Part shown: positions 9,517 through 20,764 of the stretch, in pieces | Numbering within the stretch: position 1 is the first letter of the stretch | Layout: every line of letters starts with the position of its first letter | Origin: Anniella stebbinsi | Lineage: Eukaryota > Chordata > Lepidosauria > Squamata > Anniellidae | Assembly: GCA_029215795.1 (NCBI GenBank) | Contig: JARDYH010000007.1 | Coordinates: 92,829,263-92,893,262 of the forward strand | Direction of reading: 5' to 3' | DNA length: 64,000 bases | Translations under genes and position numbers: made by a program | Notes under the pieces: model-generated | What the model saw: the letters and a program-made list of their open reading frames with translations, nothing else | Told to the model about the DNA's origin: nothing | The model's database searches: none

Positions 9517-11567
9517 TAGGGGTGTGCACGGACCCCCCGGATCGGATCGGGACCCGGATCGGGACCTCCAATTTTGTCCCGGACCGGTTCGGACAAAATC
9601 GGAGGCCCCCCGGACCGGATCGAGTCCGATCCCGACCCAAAAATCGTACATTTTTGGATCGGCCGCCATTTTTTTCCCCATAGACTTGCATTGCAATGCA
9701 AGTCTATGAGGAAAAAATGGCGGCGGGTGGGTAAGGGGGGGCCTAACTCCCTCCCCCCCCCCCGGGGCCGTCCGCTGTGGACGGCCCCGGCAGGTAAACC
9801 CCCTCCCCCGCGCTCCCTACCCCCCCTGGGGCCGCCCGCTTCCATCCGCTGGCGCCCGCGGGCGCCAGCGGATAGAAGCGGACGGCTCCAGGGGGGGGTA
9901 AGCCCCCTTCCCCGCCACTTACCTTCTCGGCCCGTCCGGCGCCGGCGGCTACTACCAGCGGGCTCCGCGGCCTACTCTCGAGTAGCGCGCCGGGTGATGA
10001 CATCACCCGGCGCGCCACCCTGGAGCAGGCCGCGGAGCCTGCTGGGAGTAGTAGGCGCCGGCGCCGGACGGGAGCCGCCGGGCCGGGCAGGTAAGGGCCC
10101 CCCTCCCCCCTCCCCCCTCCGCGCGCCCCCTCCTCCCCTCCACGCACCCCCTCCTTACCTTTCCGGCCCGGCGGCTCCCGTCCGGCGCCGGCGCCTACTA
10201 CTTCCAGCAGGCTCCGCGGCCTACTCTAGAGTAGCACGCCGGGTGATGACATCACCCGGCGCGCCATCCTAGAGCAGGCCGCGGAGCCTGCTGGGAGTAG
10301 TAGGCGCCGGCGCCGGACGGGAGCCGCCGGGCCGGAAAGGTAAGGGCCCCCCTCCCCCCTCCGCGCGCCCCCTCCTCCCCTCCACGCACCCCCTCCTTAC
10401 CTTTCCGGCCCGGCGGCTCCCGTCCGGCGCCGGCGCCTACTACTTCCAGCAGGCTCCGCGGCCTGCTCTAGAGTAGCGTGCCGGGTGATCACATCACCCG
10501 GCGCGCCATCCTAGAGCAGGCCGCGGAGCCTGCTGGGAGTAGTAGGCGCCGGCGCCGGACGGGAGCCGCCGGGCCGGAAAGGTAAGGGCCCCCCTCCCCC
10601 CTCCGCGCGCCCCCTCCTCCCCTCCACGCACCCCCTCCTTACCTTCCCGGCCCGGTGGCTCCCGTCCGGCGCCGGCGCCTACTACTTCCAGCAGGCTCCG
10701 CGGCCTACTCTAGAGTAGCACGCCGGGTGATGACATCACCCGGCGCGCCATCCTAGAGCAGGCCGCGGAGCCTGCTGGGAGTAGTAGGCGCCGGCGCCGG
10801 ACGGGAGCCGCCGGGCCGGAAAGGTAAGGGCCCCCCTCCCCCCTCCGCGCGCCCCCTCCTCCCCTCCACGCACCCCCTCCTTACCTTTCCGGCCCGGCGG
10901 CTCCCGTCCGGCGCCGGCGCCTACTACTTCCAGCAGGCTCCGCGGCCTGCTCTAGAGTAGCGTGCCGGGTGATCACATCACCCGGCGCGCCATCCTAGAG
11001 CAGGCCGCGGAGCCTGCTGGGAGTAGTAGGCGCCGGCGCCGGACGGGAGCCGCCGGGCCGGAAAGGTAAGGGCCCCCCTCCCCCCTCCGCGCGCCCCCTC
11101 CTCCCCTCCACGCACCCCCTCCTTACCTTCCCGGCCCGGTGGCTCCTGTCCGGCGCCGGCGCCTACTACTACCAGCAGGCTCCGCGGCCTGCTCTAGAGT
11201 AGCGCGCCGGGTGATGACATCACCCGGCGCGCCACCCTAGAGCAGGCCGCGGAGCCTGCTAGTAGTAGTAGGCGCCGGCGCCGGACGGGAGCCACCGGGC
11301 CGAGAAGGTAAGTGCCCCCCTCCTCCCCCCCCCCGCTGTCCACTTTCATCGGCGGGCGCCCGCTGGCGCCCGCCAATGGAAGCGGCGGTGGGCGCCAGTG
11401 GGCGCCCGCCGATCCGCCGATCCGCCGAACCGGTTCGGAGCTTTTTCGGACCGGTTCGGATTGGATCGGCCGATCCAGCTGCGGGATCGGAAATCGGATA
11501 ATTTATCCGATTTCCCACTGGACCGGACTCGGATCGTGGATCGGGTCCGATCCAGTGCACATCCCTA
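9517..11567. mobile_element. hAT-like element with 242-bp palindromic array
   Basis: A 2,051-bp element starting taggggtgtgcac and ending gtgcacatcccta, flanked by a perfect 8-bp duplication atagatac (9509-9516, 11568-11575). Both ends carry repeated GATCGG / CCGATCC motifs. A 30-bp perfect palindrome (half catagacttgcattg) lies at 9679-9708. The core is a tandem array with unit starts at 10151, 10393, 10635, 10877 and 11119, each unit itself an inverted repeat. There is no transposase, so it is non-autonomous. The open frames in the array are compositional. Confidence 0.9.
10151..11360. repeat. 242-bp tandem palindromic units
   Basis: Five unit starts (ctccttacct) spaced exactly 242 bp apart, with a partial unit before them. 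Each unit is a GC-rich inverted repeat around a gggtgatgacatcaccc-type centre, and carries AGGTAAGG on both strands facing outward. Some units have gatcacatca instead of gatgacatca. The high similarity between units implies recent amplification or gene conversion. Confidence 0.9.
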
Positions 11568-11575
11568 ATAGATAC

Positions 11576-12305
11576 ATAGAAACCCCATCAATGCCTGGAG
11601 CTCACTTCCACCACTCTGCATAGCACTTTACACCTGTGCTGTCTGCTTTTGTGTCATACCCTACCCTACCCTGCCCATCTGAGGCCTTACTTCGGTCCCT
11701 CGTTCAGAGTTCTTCATCCCCAGTGGGAGCAGGGAAGGAACGGACAGCCTAACCCAGGAACTAAAGGTGCTTAACAACCATACAACAGAGAAATGCTAGA
11801 CTGATAAAGAGAAGAGAAGGAGGTGTGTTTGCTCCCACAAGTGGGAGGAGAAGGGTCAGGGAGCCTTCTTTTTCTCTTAGAGAAGGTGCCGGAACCCCTA
11901 TTTCTGGGCTGCATCCCACTGGCTGCTTCTGCTCCTCCAACCCTTTGAACCTCGTCAGCCTGATTAATTGTCTGACTTTCAGCTCCTTTGTGTAACCACA
12001 GCTGATCCTTCTAGGACCCTCCTAGGACCCAGCTGCAGCCTCTCCCAGAGTTAAGACAAGGCCTAACTGGCAGCCCTGAGCACAGCCAAGAGAGGCTGGT
12101 ACAACCTCCTCTCCCAAAGCACTCATCCAGCTGGTTTCCAGGCCTGCACTCCTATGTCTCCCAGCTGGATCAGAAGCCTGGGCCCTCGTTACCCTCTGGA
12201 AACAGCTGGTTTGGAGAGCACAGCCTCTCCTGTACAACACCTCCCCAGGCTCCTCAGTGAACCCCCACAGCAGGCTATTGCTGCTACTACCACTGCTGTC
12301 AAATG
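11576..12305. other. Mostly unassigned; possible small minus-strand exon
   Basis: On the minus strand 11691-11717 reads ATG KNSERGTE and then a GTAAGG donor, in phase with the exon at 9052-9188. This could be a first coding exon or a piece of a longer one, but the support is thin. The rest has no identified feature. Confidence 0.2.
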
Positions 12306-12376
12306 CTACTTCGGATCTTCATTCTCCATGATGGACCTCAGTTGTTCCATGAAGCCATCCGGTGTGAGAAGCGATG
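12306..12376 (-). CDS. Candidate terminal exon, second host gene?
   Basis: On the minus strand acceptor gggcccttctcctcacag is followed by two bases and the open frame SLLTPDGFMEQLRSIMENED, then PK and a TAG at 12306-12308. The acceptor is good and the residues are protein-like. Because it ends in a stop yet lies upstream of the other candidate exons, it would be the end of a separate gene, an alternative ending, or a relic. The product is not recognised. Confidence 0.4.
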
Positions 12377-12874
12377 CTGTGAGGAGAAGGGCCCTGCAAC
12401 ACACCAGAGGCATCTATATAGAGCTGGCTGTTGAATAAGATGTTTTACTAAGCATTGTACACAGATTAAAAACAAGACATCCCCTCCCCACAAGCTTAGA
12501 TCTGAAAAGACATGACACAAAAGGGAAGGCAGGAAGATGGGAAGAAGTCTTATCTTCAGTCTTCTGCTCAGTTGCTAACTGGGCAACAGTTCTTATAGTC
12601 CTTCATTTTTAAACCAGCACTAGGTAAATGATGCCTTCAAATAGAGGACTGGCCTCTGCAAAAGATGACCGTCCAGCCCCATCTCCTAAATGCAGGGTTG
12701 GTGCTTTAGAAAATACACACCAGGCCTGGCTCATACTTAGTCCATCCCCTGGCCTGGCCCTGGCAATTGTCTTTAACTGCTGAGCTTGGAATTAATAGGA
12801 GAAGGTGCATAATATCTTTCTCTTTGACAAAAGGCCAAGACAGAGGAGTAGGATCCGAGACATTAAAACTTTGA

Positions 12875-13075
12875 GAGCCAGTGTGTGCAATGGTTAGAGT
12901 GTTGGATTGGGATTCGGGAGATCTGGGTTCTAGTCCCAGTCACTGATTCTCAGCATAACCTACCTCAGAGTTGTTGTGAGGATACAATGGAGAGGAGGAG
13001 GGTTATGTAAGCCATCTTGGGTTTCTTGCAAGAGGGGAAAAAAGGAAGGGTATAAATGTAACAATAAATAAATTA
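12875..13075 (+). repeat. tRNA-derived SINE
   Basis: Same family as 838-1432: promoter-like ggttctagtcc, body with gttgttgtgaggata, and tail aataaataaat. Near full length with minor internal deletions. Confidence 0.8.
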
Positions 13076-13132
13076 GAACAGAAGCTCCGTACTGCCTACC
13101 AGTTGCAATGTCTGAGGGCCAAACCAGACAGT

Positions 13133-13735
13133 GATGTCTGTAAGGGGAATTTCATCCCCCTCCCCCCCTGTAAGGGGAATTTCATCCCCCCCGATCCAGT
13201 CTGGATCGGACCTCCCCCGATCTGGAACCAGATTCGGATCCATATCCAGAGACCCTCCTTTTCCTCATAGACTTGCAAGTCTATGGGGGACTCACTGCCC
13301 TCCTTCCAATCTCCCTGCTTACCTACTGCCTCCTCATTGCTGCCACTGTCTGCCACTGTCTGCCACTGCCGCTGCTTCGCTCAGTAGAACGGAAGTAGCT
13401 GTGGCCAGTGGACAGCAGCAGCGGACAGTGGTGGCGATGAGGAGGCAGCAGGTAAGCAGGGAGAGTGGGGGGAGGGCAGTGAGTCCAAGGGACTCACCAC
13501 CGGCCTGGTGTCCCTGGGTACCGGCTGCACAGCCGGCACCGAGGGACCTGGAAGGCCAATGGGCCCCGGATCTCTGGATCAATCTGGAACAATCCGATCC
13601 AGTCCGGAACAATCCGGACCTCCTCAATCCGGTTCGGATCCGGATCCAGGAGGTCCGGATTACCCTGATCCGCTTCAGATTCAGGATCCAGATCCAGATC
13701 TGTTCCCAGCCCTTGTTAAGACTGCCTCCTCTGCC
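13133..13735. repeat. Degenerate GATCC-rich relative of the hAT-like family
   Basis: GATCC/GGATC-rich flanks surround a core with a shortened 20-bp palindrome at 13266-13285 (catagacttg and its complement), then tacctactgcc and caggtaagcagg, an inverted AGGTAAGC pair. Terminal TAGGG motifs and a target duplication are not found, so this is an older or diverged relative. Confidence 0.55.
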
Positions 13736-13744
13736 TAAGGTGAA

Positions 13745-14090
13745 TACGTGCCAAGTGTGAATTCCTTAATGAAGGAGACTGCCATGAGGCTGGCAGACAA
13801 AGAGAAAACTTTTTAATCAATGAGACGTCGTATGTTCTATGACTCATGAAATGTATGCACACGCTAACTCGCACTCATAACCTAACTTTGCCAATCACTG
13901 ACCAATGAGGAGACTAACCCACCTTTTGAAACCAGAGCCTATATAAGCTTGTGATTTCTTTTGTTCTGGGCACTTTGATTTGCATAATGCTGAAGCGTCC
14001 ATTGCTGCAGCATGGTTAATAAATGGATTAAGTTGTATCCTCCAACCTTGTGTGCTTATTGGGTAAAAGCACGCCAGACAACGAGCCCTT
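13745..14090 (+). other. Possible solo LTR
   Basis: Has a TATATAA box near 13940, a CCAAT-like 'gccaatcac' and 'gaccaatgag' upstream of it, and AATAAA near 14019, in the order expected of an LTR. TG...CA ends (tgtgaattcc, gccagaca) can be suggested, but no clean 4-6-bp duplication was found. It could instead be an ordinary promoter-like stretch. Confidence 0.3.
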
Positions 14091-15728
14091 GTCCCCAGTT
14101 GAGAGACAACAATAGGAGGAGAGGTAGTTGCGTCATTCTGGATGCAAGTAGCAGCTTTGGAAGGGGGCAGTTTTGTCTGGACCACAGTGGGGGGGGGGGA
14201 GTGTTTAAACCCTCCCTACACCCTGCAGTCCCAGTGCTGTCCAGCTCCCCACCACCACCATGCACCTGATATTGGCATGTTTTAGCATATGTATATTAAT
14301 TGCATCCACACAATTAATGTCATAACTAGTTTGGCCCATACGCTATGCACCCCTCTTTCTTTTCTGCCCCTGAAGAGAGCTGTGAGCTTGAGACAGAGGT
14401 CTCTGGTTCATGGATGCTTTTAAAAACCAAAATCTTTCCCCACTAACCCCAGAATGATTACCGGGTATGATTACCCAACGCTTCCTAGATTGATTCTTCA
14501 TTTTGCATTGGATTCTAGTAAGGTAGGGGACCTTAAAAGGATAAACAGTAGCAAAAGGCAAACCCAATGCTTTGATCGAAATCAACTACTTTTCATGTTT
14601 TCCTGCCAGCGGGTTTGATGCTGATAGCAATGCAGAATTTTTAACAGGAGTTTTTTGTTTTGTTTTAATGAGTGTTGAGTTTTTAGTTACAGTTTATGTC
14701 TCACATCATACACTTTTGCCGATGTGCTTTGTTTTACTTTCAGGTCTGCCAGAGTGTTGATTGAATTGATCCTCTTGCATTTACAGTGATTAAACTGGCT
14801 AATCAGTTCACTGGAAAAAACTAAAAACAAAACCCCTGAAACACAGGAGAGAATCAACATTCTGTAGTTGTTTAGACCTTTGGGACTGGATCTCTTGTGA
14901 TGGATGAGAGATAATTCCCAGCCCCCTCACAAAACTACTGTTCACAGGATGCTTTGGAGCAAGGTACAGAAGACTATTTCAAAAATGACCCACATAGCCT
15001 GGCTTTCTCTTTCTTCCACCTCACATGCTAGCTCAAGTGGGAGAAGGAGCCGTGTCTCCTGATTCTCAGGCAGTGTTCTCACCTTCACATCTGCATTGAT
15101 GGAACACATGGAAGAGGATGCAGGATTGCACCTGCTGGCCAACCCAACCTCCATACTTTCAGCAAAATGTGTGAACAGAGATCTACCCTTCTACAAGCTG
15201 TGCACTGTGTGATTTGTGTGTGGGGTGGGAGCTCCAATTACATATATGAAGCCATATAGTTAGTTGTGCTGCATAAAGCCCTGTTTCAACCTTCTGCTGA
15301 ATGTGCTAAGGTCGGGACTGGGCAAACGGGCACGATCCTGCTCCCCCTTCCATGTATCCAGTCAACATGAAGATGAAGGTGACAATAGGACTAGTCTCAC
15401 AGATTGCCAGTCCTCCACTGCTGCTATAGAAGAAACATAGCGACAGCTCTAGGCAACCACATTATCTCCTTTACTTCTTCTCCCACATGAGGTAAATGGT
15501 AGGCCCATCTCCACAGCAATATGGGATGGGGCAATAGCACAAGGAGGGGAGATTAGATTCCTTCCTACTTCCCACTCTTAATTTCTAATTGCCAAGGGCC
15601 ATCATTGAACATGAATGGTGCAGCGAGAATGGATAGGGGTTTTTCCTTCCCTTCTCAGAATACTAGAATTTGGGGTTACCCAGTTTCATTGATTCGTGAT
15701 GCGTTCCTCACATAAGATGAATCAATAT
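14091..15728. other. Unassigned; two weak minus-strand exon candidates
   Basis: On the minus strand an acceptor ctatgtttcttctatag precedes 15423 and a frame reads SSGGLAICETSPIVTFIFML. A second site near 15080-15126 has a GTGAGA donor. Neither is strong alone. Otherwise no feature is recognised. Confidence 0.2.
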
Positions 15729-16030
15729 GTAATTTACTTGTGTTCACTGCCACAAGATGTGGTACTAACTAGCTACTAGCCTAGATGCCTTTTATTAAGG
15801 TTTAGACAAATTTACAGAGGACAGATCTATCAATGGGTATTAGCTATTATCTATAAGTGGAAAATCCATGTACTGAGGAATTATAGTTTGGAATACCAGA
15901 TGTTATAGCTAACGTAAATTCATTATTACATTTACACCCCACTTTTTTCCTCTTGCAAGGAATTCAAAGTAGTCCTCCTCCTCCTCTCCATTTTATCCTG
16001 ACAACAACCCTACGGAGTAGGTTAGACTTT

Positions 16031-16744
16031 GGCTGCCTCTACACCAGAGGTTTAAAGCTCTTTCAAGTCTCATTAAAATTTTTACCTCTACATGAGCGGA
16101 GTGCAAATCGGGAGTTGAGGCGCGTTATCTATCCAATTATGCACATTATCGAATGTGCAGTCCCCTCTACAAGGATTCGCTTTTGCGCCTGGTTAGGCGA
16201 TTATGCGCATAATCGCATAATCGCAGAAGCGCATTTACGCCTAATCCCTCTGCACGAGAGGCGGCGAAGTGCATTAACAGATGTCCAAAATGCGCTTTAC
16301 AAGTAGATAATGCGCATAAGCGCTTATTCACACAGTCAAAATGCACTTTAACGGACGGAGCAAAATAAAACTCGCGATTTAACGCGCATTCAATAATGCA
16401 CATAATCGGGGAGGTAACGCGCCTCTACGCCCGATTTGCGCTCCGTTCTTGTAGAGGTAATTTTTTTAATGCGCCTTGAAAGAGCTTTAAATGCCTCTTG
16501 TAGAGGCACCCTGCGTTAGATAGCGAGTTTTAATTTGCTGCGGGCCGTTTAAGCGCATTTTGACTATGTGAACAAGCGATTCTCCGCATTAACTACTTCT
16601 TAAGTGCATTTCAAACAACCGGTAAGGCCACCAGTTGTGCGCTCAATTACCTCCTGCGTACAGTCATTTAACCATAAAGCGCTTCTGAGAAGATGCGCAT
16701 AATCGGAGAACCAGGCGTCAAACTGAATTCTTGTAGAGGGGGTC
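16031..16744. mobile_element. MITE with a second MITE inside it
   Basis: The outer copy has gcctctaca near 16034 and ttgtagagggggtc at 16731-16744, in reverse orientation relative to 934-1279. It is split at 16158/16512 by a full-length copy of the same family. No coding content. Confidence 0.6.
16159..16511. mobile_element. Inner MITE, self-insertion
   Basis: A 353-bp copy (agtcccctctaca to tgtagaggcaccc), flanked by a 3-bp duplication tgc (16156-16158, 16512-16514). Removing it rejoins the outer copy's 'gaatgtgc' and 'gttagatagcgag' at a point where sister copies are continuous. Confidence 0.7.
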
Positions 16745-17646
16745 TAAGAGTCAGTGACTGGCCCAAAGTCACTCAGTGAACTTCATGGTCAATTGGGGAC
16801 TAGAACCTGAGTTGCTTCAGTCCAATACTCTAACCACTACACCTCATTGTTGGCGAGAAAGAACAGGGGAAGACTGTTGAATTCATGGTTTGCTATTGTG
16901 TTAAAGCTGGCTGCAATTCTGGAGTAGATGGACCACTGCACTCTTCTGCTATGTTGAAATTTAAATTCAAGAGCTGGACTGGCCCAATTGAGATAGCTGA
17001 AGTCCCCCACCCTAGAATCACACAGAAGGCTGTCATCTTGCTTATTCTCCGTGAAAACAATTAAGACTGAAGCTGAGATCTCAACTTCTGTGAAAGGAGC
17101 ACAGAATCACACTGACATGAAGCAGTAGCGGCAACAGTTGGTTGAGCAAGGGATGCGAATTCTATGTGAAATCACTTTTCTCTCCTATGATTTTTTTTCC
17201 TCCTGTCCCTGAATACAACTGTAAATTAGAGCCTGTGTGAAGAAAACAACATCTGTTTGGCCTCCTAAGAAATGCAGCTTGTAGGAGAGGAATTAACCAA
17301 CCAACCACGTTACTCCCATTTCTCCATGGCCTTCTTCATTGCTCTGATGTTGTGCGCCCTGTCAACCTATCCTTCATCCCATCTTTGGAGGCCATGAAAG
17401 GTTGTTGAGGACATGGTTAGGGGAGCAGGCTGAGGAGAAGGAGAAGGCGAGGCAGCCTCGGTTTTTGGCTGTTCTCTCACATCGCCCCTCATTATCTGAG
17501 GCACTAAATGAGCCTCCAAAGCGATTGTGCTTTTTATTACTTACAAAATGTGGGATATAAAATCCAAATACCATTACAATCGGAGACTTTACTGACAGGA
17601 TAAAAAATTATGAGGAGCCACCCGCATAAAATGTGAGGCTAACCAC

Positions 17647-20501
17647 TAGGGATGTGCACTGACCCCCCGGATCGGATCGGATAGCGGATCGGAATCGGAC
17701 CTGGGGGGTCGGATCGGATCAGATCGGATCGGAGGCTGGTCGGATCGGATCGGACCAGATGTCCGATCCGGATCGGACGCCATTTTGAATGCTTTTTCCC
17801 ATAGCCAAGTATTGTTTTACAAAAACGCCTATAACTTTTTCATTTTTAAAGATAGAAGGATGAAACTTGGGCACATTGTAGACTGGTTAGGGGTAGTTAT
17901 CTGTGAGAAATTTCAGAAAGATTGGTGCATGCATTTTGTGGCAATTAATTTTTTAATAAATACCCAGGAATGCCTATAACTTTGTCATTTTTAAAGTTAC
18001 ACACATGAAACTTTGCCACATTGTAGGGGGTACCTTGGGACCTACGTGTGTGAAATTTCAGAAACGTAGGTGCTTGTCTTGTGTGGCAATTAATTTTTAG
18101 AAAAATGGGTAGTAGTGGGGTAAATACAGTTACGCCTCCCATTTTTTTATTTTTGAAGATACAAACAGGAAACTTGGGCACATTACAGGTACCACTTGCC
18201 TTGATATGTGTGTGAAATTTCAGAAACATTGGAGCTTTCCTTGTGTGGCAATTAATTTTTGAAACAATGAGGAAAGAAACACCTATAACTTTGTCATTTT
18301 TAAAGTTACACACATGAAACTTTGCCACATTGTAGGTGGTACCTTGGGACCCATGTGTGTGAAATTTCGGAAACGTAGGTGCTTGCCTTGTGTGGCAATT
18401 AATTTTTTAATAAATACCCAGGAATGCCTATAACTTTGTCATTTTTAAAGTTACACACATGAAACTTTGCCACATTGTAGGCGGTACCTTGGGACCTATG
18501 TGTGTGAAATTTCGGAAACGTAGGTGCTTGCCTTGTGTGGCAATTAATTTTAGAAAAATGGGTAGTGGTGGGGTAAATACAGTTACGCCTCCCACTTTTT
18601 TATTTTTGAAGATACAAACAGGAAACATGGGCACATTACAGGTACCACTTGGCTTGATATGTGTGTAAAATTTCAGACAGCTGGGTCCAGGCATGTGGTG
18701 GCAAGGTATTTTTGAAACAATGAGGAAAGAAACGCCTATAACTTTTTTATTTTAAAAGTTAGAAGTCTGAACATTGCTCACTTTGTAGATGGGTTAGGGG
18801 TAGATATGTGTCAGAAATTTCAGAATGATAGGTCCAGGCATTTGATGGCTATGGAATTTTTAAATTACATGTTTCAAAAAAATTTCTACAGAGGCCAGGT
18901 CTTCCCCTCCCGCTTCCCGCGAAGAAAAGGAAACACTCTCTCGTCTCGATCCCTTTGATCCTTGCTAGTAGTATCCATTACAGGGCTCGTGTCTGCTTGA
19001 GTACAAAGTGAAAGCAGACACGAGCCCTGTAATGGATACTACCAAGGATCAAAGGGATCGAGACCAGAGTGATCCTTCCTTGCACGCATGGCTGCAAAAC
19101 TCAGCTAGGCTCAGCCGTTCTGCTTGAAAAGTGAAAGTAGGAAAGGAAACACGAGCCCTGTAATGGATACTACTAGCAAGGATCAAAGGGATCGAGACGA
19201 GAGAGTGTTTCCTTTTCTTCGCGGGAAGCGGGAGGGGAAGACCTGGCCTCTGTAGAAATTTTTTTGAAACATGTAATTTAAAAATTCCATAGCCATCAAA
19301 TGCCTGGACCTATCATTCTGAAATTTCTGACACATATCTACCCCTAACCCATCTACAAAGTGAGCAATGTTCAGACTTCTAACTTTTAAAATAAAAAAGT
19401 TATAGGCGTTTCTTTCCTCATTGTTTCAAAAATACCTTGCCACCACATGCCTGGACCCAGCTGTCTGAAATTTTACACACATATCAAGCCAAGTGGTACC
19501 TGTAATGTGCCCATGTTTCCTGTTTGTATCTTCAAAAATAAAAAAGTGGGAGGCGTAACTGTATTTACCCCACCACTACCCATTTTTCTAAAATTAATTG
19601 CCACACAAGGCAAGCACCTACGTTTCCGAAATTTCACACACATAGGTCCCAAGGTACCGCCTACAATGTGGCAAAGTTTCATGTGTGTAACTTTAAAAAT
19701 GACAAAGTTATAGGCATTCCTGGGTATTTATTAAAAAATTAATTGCCACACAAGGCAAGCACCTACGTTTCCGAAATTTCACACACATGGGTCCCAAGGT
19801 ACCACCTACAATGTGGCAAAGTTTCATGTGTGTAACTTTAAAAATGACAAAGTTATAGGTGTTTCTTTCCTCATTGTTTCAAAAATTAATTGCCACACAA
19901 GGAAAGCTCCAATGTTTCTGAAATTTCACACACATATCAAGGCAAGTGGTACCTGTAATGTGCCCAAGTTTCCTGTTTGTATCTTCAAAAATAAAAAAAT
20001 GGGAGGCGTAACTGTATTTACCCCACTACTACCCATTTTTCTAAAAATTAATTGCCACACAAGACAAGCACCTACGTTTCTGAAATTTCACACACGTAGG
20101 TCCCAAGGTACCCCCTACAATGTGGCAAAGTTTCATGTGTGTAACTTTAAAAATGACAAAGTTATAGGCATTCCTGGGTATTTATTAAAAAATTAATTGC
20201 CACAAAATGCATGCACCAATCTTTCTGAAATTTCTCACAGATAACTACCCCTAACCAGTCTACAATGTGCCCAAGTTTCATCCTTCTATCTTTAAAAATG
20301 AAAAAGTTATAGGCGTTTTTGTAAAACAATACTTGGCTATGGGAAAAAGCATTCAAAATGGCGTCCGATCCGGATCGGACCTCATCGGATCGGATCGGAT
20401 CGGAGGTTGTCCGGATTGGATCGGATCAGATCGGATTTTCCCGATTTTGGGTCGGATCGGATTCGGATCGTGGATCGGATCCGATCCGATGCACACCCCT
20501 A
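17647..20501. mobile_element. Giant palindromic hAT-like element
   Basis: A 2,855-bp element starting tagggatgtgcac and ending tgcacacccct+a, with a perfect 8-bp duplication ctaaccac (17639-17646, 20502-20509). The outer roughly 130 bp on each side are GATCGG-rich and differ between ends. The inner arms (about 17770-18992 and 19149-20370) are inverted copies so alike that every long frame in one arm reappears identically in the other. Each arm contains a tandem repeat based on 'cacattgtag...ggtacctt...gtgtgaaatttc...gtgtggcaattaatttt'. No transposase. Confidence 0.93.
18993..19148. repeat. Central spacer of the giant palindrome
   Basis: A 156-bp unpaired centre. It contains a third, inverted, incomplete copy of the inner arm end (gacacgagccctg to ggatcaaaggg, about 19016-19063), so the centre can form alternative hairpins. 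Confidence 0.8.
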
Positions 20502-20764
20502 CTAACCACACAGAGGTGCACATGCTTTCAGGGTCCATGGCCTCCCTCAGATATTAATTATCTCCTTTCTCTCCACCCCAAACTTGTCATTTCAGCCAAA
20601 CTAATTGCTGATGAAGGGTGTCTGTCATACAGAAAAGGTGAGATTAGACCAGTGTTACCTCACTGGTAGCGAGAGAGAAAAAGAGAAAGAGATGAACAAA
20701 GACATGTAGTTTGTGTGGCTGAGACATTATCCCAAAAGACTTTGAGAGCCCACATTTCTCCTCA

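Larger units (their letters stand above)
15930..16850 (-). repeat. Antisense SINE split by MITE insertions
   Basis: The 3' part (15930-16027) and the tRNA-like head (16748-16850, with ggactagaacc as the antisense B box) are the same SINE family as 12875-13075. They are separated by the nested MITEs at 16031-16744. Confidence 0.75.

Noticed and set aside
9574..10272. 232-codon and overlapping 134-codon frames rich in Pro, Arg, Gly and Ala
   Set aside because: They lie in the GC-rich palindromic array, occur on both strands and recur at 44026-44730. Low stop density there is due to composition.
10151..11360. A CRISPR-like regular array
   Set aside because: There are no short repeats with unique spacers. 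Whole 242-bp units are repeated, there are no cas genes, and the context is eukaryotic.
17785..20356. Several long frames with repeated MAKFHVCNFKNDK-like residues on both strands
   Set aside because: They mirror each other across the giant palindrome and follow its DNA tandem repeat. No domain, start context or splice signal supports a protein.
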